Source of the DNA: Crocinitomicaceae bacterium
GTDB taxonomy: Bacteria; Bacteroidota; Bacteroidia; Flavobacteriales_D; Sanyastnellaceae
Direction of reading: 5' to 3'
DNA length: 6,194 bases
Assembly: GCA_002729115.1 (NCBI GenBank)
Contig: PBWG01000134.1
Coordinates: 1-6,194, forward strand
The translations under genes were made by a program, and so were the position numbers. Below the pieces are notes generated by a model. It did no database searches, had not been told where the DNA came from, and saw only the letters and a program-made list of their open reading frames with translations. Shown here in pieces: positions 1 to 4,022 of the stretch (its first letter is position 1; every line of letters starts with the position of its first letter).

Positions 1-396
1 CACCATGATGTCGAAACTCGTGGTCAACGCTTCGAAGTAGCGGTTCACCCGCCTGACCCGTTCCAACAAGAAAGCCTCATCCACCTTGCCGTTTTGTTCA
101 CGTGCTTCTTGGGCCATGCGCTCAAACTCGTGCAGCGAAAGCTTGAAATAGAGCTCGGTGATTTGGTGGTAGACGATGAAGACGACCTCGTCGTGGAACG
201 ACGTTTGGGGACGCTGCAAGCTGAGCAGCGTGTCCAGGTGAATCAGGTCCCAATACGTGCGGTAGTCGGCGTACAGCAGGCCGTCGAGGTAGCTGCTGAG
301 GTCTTGCCCCATGGCCGCGTACTTTTCCTGAAGCAGCTCCAGTTTCTGGAGGATCGAAGGGTCAAAGGAAGGGGAGGTGTTCTGTTCCGTGGACAT
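1..396 (-). CDS. kynA: Tryptophan 2,3-dioxygenase, N-terminal part (cut by left edge)
   Basis: This enzyme is a cytoplasmic heme dioxygenase that opens the indole ring of L-tryptophan to give N-formylkynurenine, the first step of the kynurenine pathway. I translated the minus strand from the ATG at 396-394 and read 132 codons without a stop; the rest, including the proximal heme histidine, lies beyond the left edge. The segment at residues 36-63 (SYLDGLLYADYRTYWDLIHL and what follows) and FIVYHQITELYFKL at residues 73-86 are family signatures. By alignment from memory to the Xanthomonas enzyme, F73 and H77 match its active-site F51 and H55. The helix LLERVRRVNRYFEAL (110-124) also fits. The N-terminal style (KYAAMGQDLSSYLDGL) is that of Bacteroidota homologues. 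It lies 81 bp downstream of the RidA-family gene on the same strand. No promoter-like motif is obvious in that gap, so cotranscription is likely but not shown. Confidence 0.93.
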   Translation of the reverse strand, partial: MSTEQNTSPSFDPSILQKLELLQEKYAAMGQDLSSYLDGLLYADYRTYWDLIHLDTLLSLQRPQTSFHDEVVFIVYHQITELYFKLSLHEFERMAQEAREQNGKVDEAFLLERVRRVNRYFEALTTSFDIMV

Positions 397-477
397 GCAG
401 GCAAGTTCGGAAAGCCCCCGCCTGCTGACGGCCTTCCTTTCGCGGGTTGTCCACCACCCCGTGGGCGTAATCCGAGG

Positions 478-906
478 TCAGTCGACCGTGGCGATGCACT
501 TCAACTCGATGGCGATCGGGGTCGGCAAGCGGTTGATTTCCATGGTGGTGCGGCAAGGCTGGTTGTCCTTGAAGTACTCCGCGTACAAGCGGTTGAACGT
601 GTGGAAGTCGCGGTTCATGTCGACCAAAAACACGGTCACATCCACCAGCTGGTCCCAGCTGCTTCCGCTGGCTTCCAAGATGGATTTGACGTTCGCGAAG
701 ACGCTGTGAACCTGGGCCTCGAAATCGAACGCCTTGAAGTTGCCGTTGTGGTCGAGCTCCAACCCGGGCACCCCGCTGTCGTTGGCGTCGCTTCCTGCCG
801 TCCGTGGACCGACGCCGCTCAAGAACAAGAGGTTGCCCACGCGGCGGGCGTGGGGGTAAAGGCCCACGGGTTTGGGCGCGTCGGAGGTGGAAATGCGTTC
901 GCTCAT
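478..906 (-). CDS. RidA/YjgF family deaminase, probably 2-aminomuconate deaminase
   Basis: The gene encodes a complete 142-residue protein of the RidA (YjgF/YER057c/UK114) family, small trimeric cytoplasmic enzymes that hydrolyse enamines and imines. The family's substrate-binding arginine is visible as R119 in PCRTTMEINRLP, and the matching acidic residue is E134 (IAIELKCIA); these align with E. coli RidA R105 and E120. The protein is longer than ordinary RidA (about 128 residues). The extra length falls in an insertion after SGVGPRTAGSD (residues 30-40), together with DFEAQVHSVFANVKSIL, which resembles 2-aminomuconate deaminases such as AmnD. Those release ammonia from 2-aminomuconate in the lower kynurenine/3-hydroxyanthranilate route. 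The tryptophan 2,3-dioxygenase gene immediately downstream supports this role. The substrate is inferred from length, motif and context; general enamine detoxification is the alternative. The ATG at 906-904 is the natural start, and no Shine-Dalgarno sequence precedes it. Confidence 0.9.
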   Translation of the reverse strand: MSERISTSDAPKPVGLYPHARRVGNLLFLSGVGPRTAGSDANDSGVPGLELDHNGNFKAFDFEAQVHSVFANVKSILEASGSSWDQLVDVTVFLVDMNRDFHTFNRLYAEYFKDNQPCRTTMEINRLPTPIAIELKCIATVD

Positions 907-954
907 AACACGAAGGTAGGTCGGCCTCGGCGCCTGCCGCAGTACCTTCGGGGC
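907..954. promoter_or_regulatory. Divergent intergenic region with a centred dyad and paired promoter-like motifs
   Basis: These 48 bp are all that separate the start codons of the RidA-family gene (minus) and aminopeptidase P (plus). A perfect 8-bp inverted repeat, CGAAGGTA (911-918) and TACCTTCG (943-950), is centred at 930.5, the exact midpoint of the gap. An inner pair, CGGC (922-925) and GCCG (936-939), shares the same centre. Each gene is therefore preceded by TACCTTCG-N4-ATG on its own strand. TACCTTCG differs at one fixed position from the Bacteroidota -7 consensus TAnnTTTG, so it may be a pair of overlapping divergent promoters giving very short or leaderless transcripts, or an operator. 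I see no TTG-type -33 element at the expected distance on either strand. The symmetry is observed; the function is inferred. Confidence 0.5.
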
Positions 955-2244
955 ATGCGCTACCAGAAACTTCCCTCAGACCTCTACATGCAGAACCGCG
1001 AGGCGTTCATGAAGGCCATGAAGCCCGGCGGATTGGCCCTGTTTTTCAGCAACGACATCTACCCCACCAGCGCCGACGGCACGCTGCCATTCAAGCAACA
1101 CGCCGACATCTTCTACTTGAGCGGCGTGGACCAGGAGGACACGGTGCTCTTGCTGTTTCCGGACGCGCACAACCCGGCGGACCGCGAGATTTTGTTCACG
1201 CTGGAGACCAACGATGAGCTGGCGATTTGGGAAGGCGCCAAGTTGACCAAGGCGCAGGCCACCCAAGAGACGGGGATTGCCAACGTGCAGTGGACATCTG
1301 CATTCGAGCGGACGTTGCACCGTTTGATGGCCGAGGCCCAGGCGCTGTATTTGAACGACAACCAGCACACCCGCGCCAAGTTGACGGTGGAAACGCGGAA
1401 CGACCGTGAGAACGCCGCGTTGCGCGCCAAATACCCCCACCACGAAATCGAGCGCAGTGCGCCCATCTTGCACAGCATCCGGGCGGTCAAGCGCCCGCAC
1501 GAGGTGGACCAAATGCAACGCGCCTGCGACATCACGAAGGCCGGCTTCGAGCGCGTGCTTCGGTTCGTCAAGCCTGGGGTGATGGAGTACGAGATTGAGG
1601 CGGAATTCATGCACGAATTCCTGCGTCGGGGTTCGCGAGGGTTCGCGTACACGCCCATCATCGGTTCTGGATTCAACGCCTGCGTCCTGCACTACATCGA
1701 GAACAGCGCCGAGTGCCAAGCTGGCGACGTGATTTTGATGGACGTGGGGGCGGAGTACGGCAATTACGCTTCGGACATGACTCGTTGCATTCCCGTGTCT
1801 GGCACCTTCACCGACCGTCAACGGGCCGTGTACAACGCCGTCCTGTCCGTCATGCAAGACGCCATGAAGCTTCTGCGCCCGGGCGTTTCCCTTCACGACT
1901 ACCACAAGGAAGTGGGCGACTTGATGACCGCCCAGTTGCTGGACCTCAAGCTCATCGATCGCCACGACGTCGAGAAGCAAAACCCCGCTTGGCCTGCGTA
2001 CAAGAAGTACTTCATGCACGGCACCTCGCACTTCATCGGGTTGGACGTCCACGACGTGGGCCACTGGCACGAGCCCATCGCGCCGGGACACGTGTTCACG
2101 GTGGAGCCGGGGATTTACATCCGCGAAGAAAATTTGGGCATCCGCCTGGAGAACGACATCGTCATCAACGAGGATGGATTCCATGATCTGATGGGGCACA
2201 TCCCGCTGGAAGCCGGGGCCATCGAGGAGGCCATGAACTCCTGA
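955..2244 (+). CDS. pepP: Xaa-Pro aminopeptidase (aminopeptidase P, M24B family)
   Basis: This is a complete 429-residue metallopeptidase that removes an N-terminal residue preceding proline, acting in cytoplasmic peptide turnover. Residues 1-160 form the N-terminal creatinase-like domain (FFSND, PFKQHADIFYLSGVDQEDTV); residues 180-429 form the pita-bread catalytic domain. All five ligands of the dinuclear metal site are visible: D263 (LMDVGAEYGNY), D274 (SDMTR), H359 (HGTSHFIGLDVHDVGH), E384 (TVEPGIYI) and E399 (IRLENDIV). The accessory histidines H246 (VLHYIEN) and H366 are also present. The length is typical for the family. I chose the ATG at 955 because the protein from there matches the usual Bacteroidota N-terminus (MRYQKLPSDLYMQNREAF). 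The frame stays open back to position 94, but only by running antisense through the RidA and kynA genes. No signal peptide is seen. It is divergent from the RidA gene across 48 bp and shows no clear functional link to its neighbours. Confidence 0.95.
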   Translation: MRYQKLPSDLYMQNREAFMKAMKPGGLALFFSNDIYPTSADGTLPFKQHADIFYLSGVDQEDTVLLLFPDAHNPADREILFTLETNDELAIWEGAKLTKAQATQETGIANVQWTSAFERTLHRLMAEAQALYLNDNQHTRAKLTVETRNDRENAALRAKYPHHEIERSAPILHSIRAVKRPHEVDQMQRACDITKAGFERVLRFVKPGVMEYEIEAEFMHEFLRRGSRGFAYTPIIGSGFNACVLHYIENSAECQAGDVILMDVGAEYGNYASDMTRCIPVSGTFTDRQRAVYNAVLSVMQDAMKLLRPGVSLHDYHKEVGDLMTAQLLDLKLIDRHDVEKQNPAWPAYKKYFMHGTSHFIGLDVHDVGHWHEPIAPGHVFTVEPGIYIREENLGIRLENDIVINEDGFHDLMGHIPLEAGAIEEAMNS

Positions 2245-2287
2245 TTCGGTTGTTGGCAACCTGCTGAAAGGCAGAAAACGCGGTGAC

Positions 2288-2314
2288 AATTTGGGTGTAC
2301 TTTGTGCCCAAATT
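2288..2314 (+). promoter_or_regulatory. Perfect inverted repeat around a promoter-like motif upstream of the secreted-protein gene
   Basis: AATTTGGG (2288-2295) and CCCAAATT (2307-2314) are perfect 8-bp reverse complements with an 11-nt spacer. The spacer holds TACTTTG (2298-2304), one base short of the Bacteroidota -7 consensus TAnnTTTG. The repeat ends 7 nt before the ATG at 2322. If TACTTTG is the -7 element, transcription would start about 10 nt before the ATG, so the repeat would act on DNA as an operator. If transcription starts further upstream, the arms plus two wobble pairs could form a 10-bp hairpin that hides the start region. No poly-T tract follows, so it is not a convincing terminator for the aminopeptidase gene. 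No -33 element was recognised. Confidence 0.4.
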
Positions 2315-2321
2315 CTCACTC

Positions 2322-3950
2322 ATGCGTTCTCAAACTTCAACCTCATTTTGGAGGCCTGCTGTGTTGGCTGCGATGTCGGTCATGGCGCTGCTTCCCTCTA
2401 CGGTCCAAGCGCAATTCACGGGCTTTTCCGCGGTCATGGACACCATTTGGCACGCCGACGGCGCAGACGACATCGACGGCCTTGAGTTTTACGGATCCTA
2501 CTCGATTTACGCGGAATTCACCAGCGCGACGGACGTCCTGAGTTCGCTGTACTCCGACGTGGAAGCGTTGGGCACGCCCGCGGCGGGCATTGAAGGAACG
2601 TGTGGGTGCTTCCAGTCGGCCATCGCGGCGTCTCCTTGGTTGTGGGAAATCAACCCGGCGTTGATTCCTTCTTTCCCCGACCTGCAGTACTCCACTGGAT
2701 GGACCATTGGCATGTACGACAGCGGTGCGCCTGGGGCCGTGGCCCCACTCACCCAAGATTTTGCAGGCCCATGTGAAGGCTTCACGACCACCAACGGCGC
2801 CATGTTTGTGGTGCCAGAGATTGATTTCGAAACGGGGTTGGTGAACGGGCCGGCTGTGGCTGTGGCGGGCGACGACTTGAAAGTCTTGGTCGCGCGTGTC
2901 ACCACATGCGGGGAATTCACCTTGCAGTCGTGTGTGCAGACGTTCCCAGGCGGGGACCAAAGCGTGGAAAGCTACGTGTGCGCTGAGCCCTTCACAGTGA
3001 TCCACCCGTACCAGGATGGGGAGTGCTTGAACGACGCGGACGGCGACGGGGTGTGCGACGAGTTCGAGGTGTTGGGATGCACCGACCCTGCGGCGTGCAA
3101 CTTCGACCCGGAAGCGACGCAGGACGACATGTCGTGCGAATACGCCATCCCCCCTTACGATTGCGACGGTGAGTGTGTGAACGACGCGGACGGCGACGGC
3201 ATTTGCGACGAGTTTGAGGTGGAGGGATGCACCGGCAAAGGCGCGTGCAACTTTGACCCCAACGCGAGCGACGACGACGGCACGTGCTTCTACCCCGGCG
3301 ACCCTTGCGACGACGGCATCGAACTGACGGAGGACGATGAAATTCAGGGCGATTGTGGGTGTTTGGGGGTGAGCTGTCACGACCCTGAAGCGTGCAACTT
3401 CTCGACCGAGGGCATTGAGGACAACACCGTCTGTTCCTACATCGGCCAATACACTTTGACTGGGGAAACCGACCCCTTCTCACAGACGCTTCAAGTGTAC
3501 ACGTACACGTACACGGAAGGCAGTTCGTACGAGTGGAACGTCATTGGCGGCGACATCCTCGAAGGCAATGGCACAAGCGAAATTTCTGTGGTGTGGAACG
3601 TCGGTGGACCTGGATCGGTCTGTGTGGTGGAAACCAGCGAAGGCGGCTGCGAAGGGGACGAAGTGTGCTTGATTGTGGACGTCAACGTGAGCTCCATCGA
3701 AGAGGCGTTGGAGGGAAGCCTGGAGATTTTCCCAGTGCCGGCCCGCGACAACTTGCACTTGGTGTGGACGGGACCAACCCTGGACAACGCGTACGTGGTC
3801 CTTCGCGACGCGGCTGGCCGTGCGGTGAAGGAGATTCAAGTGAATCAGCGCGACGTCCTGGACATCTCTGCGCTGAGTGCAGGGTCCTACATGTTGGAAT
3901 TCACGGTGCCTGAGCGTGGCGCCATCAAGCGCCGCATTGTGGTCCAGTGA
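2322..3950 (+). CDS. T9SS-exported secreted protein with calcium-binding/cysteine-rich repeats and a type A sorting domain
   Basis: The protein has 542 residues and an unknown specific function. Residues 1-30 form a signal peptide: a basic start (MRSQTSTSFWR), a hydrophobic core (PAVLAAMSVMALL) and a likely cut after VQA. Residues 31-231 form an N-terminal domain with GSYSIYAEF and STGWTIGMYDSG, of a type I associate with large secreted proteins of marine Flavobacteriales. Residues 232-324 hold two repeats, each pairing a thrombospondin type 3-like calcium motif (DADGDGxCDEFEV) with GCTxxxACNFDP. A partial third copy is at 351-373. Residues 378-454 look like a PKD-type beta-sandwich (SYEWNVIGGDI). 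Residues 466-542 are the T9SS type A sorting domain (LEIFPVPARDNLHL, GRAVKEI, LSAGSYML, IVVQ end), which directs export and surface anchoring or release. The frame also opens at a GTG at 2283, but the ATG at 2322 puts the signal peptide at the N-terminus and is preferred. An adhesin or matrix role is plausible; no catalytic motif is seen. Confidence 0.9.
   Translation: MRSQTSTSFWRPAVLAAMSVMALLPSTVQAQFTGFSAVMDTIWHADGADDIDGLEFYGSYSIYAEFTSATDVLSSLYSDVEALGTPAAGIEGTCGCFQSAIAASPWLWEINPALIPSFPDLQYSTGWTIGMYDSGAPGAVAPLTQDFAGPCEGFTTTNGAMFVVPEIDFETGLVNGPAVAVAGDDLKVLVARVTTCGEFTLQSCVQTFPGGDQSVESYVCAEPFTVIHPYQDGECLNDADGDGVCDEFEVLGCTDPAACNFDPEATQDDMSCEYAIPPYDCDGECVNDADGDGICDEFEVEGCTGKGACNFDPNASDDDGTCFYPGDPCDDGIELTEDDEIQGDCGCLGVSCHDPEACNFSTEGIEDNTVCSYIGQYTLTGETDPFSQTLQVYTYTYTEGSSYEWNVIGGDILEGNGTSEISVVWNVGGPGSVCVVETSEGGCEGDEVCLIVDVNVSSIEEALEGSLEIFPVPARDNLHLVWTGPTLDNAYVVLRDAAGRAVKEIQVNQRDVLDISALSAGSYMLEFTVPERGAIKRRIVVQ
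3015..3314 (+). repeat. Tandem 150-bp (50-residue) coding repeat, two copies
   Basis: Two units begin at 3015 and 3165, exactly 150 bp apart, inside the secreted-protein gene. The proteins align without gaps over unit positions 1-43, with cysteines at unit positions 4, 14, 22, 28 and 41 in both; after that the units diverge. At DNA level the stretch 3031-3084 matches 3181-3234 at 48 of 54 positions by my count. Each unit joins a D-x-D-G-D-G calcium-type loop to the GCT...ACNFDP...C module. A degenerate third copy of only the second half lies at 3372-3440, with the same spacing of cysteines (unit positions 22, 28, 41). The DNA similarity suggests fairly recent duplication or sequence homogenisation. 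Confidence 0.85.
3372..3440 (+). repeat. Partial third copy of the ACNF cysteine module
   Basis: This stretch encodes residues 351-373 of the secreted protein and aligns without gaps to unit positions 21-43 of the two full repeats. The three cysteines (C352, C358, C371) and the ACNF core are kept. The calcium-type DADGDG half is missing; the preceding 25 or so residues are acidic and include DCGCLG. It appears to be an older or eroded copy. Confidence 0.7.
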
Positions 3951-3974
3951 CCTTGAACGACGAATGTCTTGGAA

Positions 3975-4004
3975 GCCCTTCCGCACCATGCGGAGGGGCA
4001 TTTT
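3975..4004 (+). terminator. Intrinsic terminator after the secreted-protein gene
   Basis: GCCCTTCCGCA (3975-3985) pairs with TGCGGAGGGGC (3989-3999) across a 3-nt CCA loop, giving an 11-bp stem with ten Watson-Crick pairs and one G-U. It is followed by ATTTTG (4000-4005) on the plus strand. It starts 24 bp after the stop codon at 3948-3950 and lies in the gap between two converging genes. On the minus strand the stem is followed only by TTCC, so it would be a weaker terminator for the polymerase gene, though it may still serve both. Confidence 0.85.
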
Positions 4005-4022
4005 GCTGCCCAACATTCGGGG

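Noticed and set aside
397..477. The 81-bp RidA-kynA gap, searched for a promoter, terminator or small gene
   Set aside because: Only a 4-5 bp CCCAC/GTGGG-like stem is present, with no TAnnTTTG-type motif and no credible small gene.
94..954. In-frame upstream extension of the aminopeptidase P reading frame (287 extra codons)
   Set aside because: It runs antisense through the kynA and RidA genes, which have strong family motifs. The protein from 955 already matches the normal family N-terminus and length.
2248..2274. Small hairpins (GGTTG/CAACC and CTGC/GCAG) just after the aminopeptidase gene, considered as a terminator
   Set aside because: The stems are only 4-5 bp and no T-tract follows.
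976..2319. 447-codon open frame on the minus strand opposite aminopeptidase P
   Set aside because: Its composition is the arginine/valine/histidine-rich pattern of a GC-rich shadow frame, with no recognisable motif. The plus-strand gene has every catalytic residue.
2343..3449. 368-codon open frame on the minus strand opposite the secreted-protein gene
   Set aside because: It is a shadow of a real gene with signal peptide, repeats and sorting domain; the antisense product has no signature of its own.
3497..3514. Three tandem GTACAC hexamers
   Set aside because: Only three copies, and the unit length is a multiple of three, so slippage would add or remove Tyr-Thr without changing frame. It looks like an ordinary beta-strand coding stretch.
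3961..4019. 7-bp inverted repeat CGAATGT/ACATTCG outside the terminator stem
   Set aside because: Its centre is offset from the terminator hairpin by about 3 bp and the arms are 45 bp apart, so it is compatible with chance.
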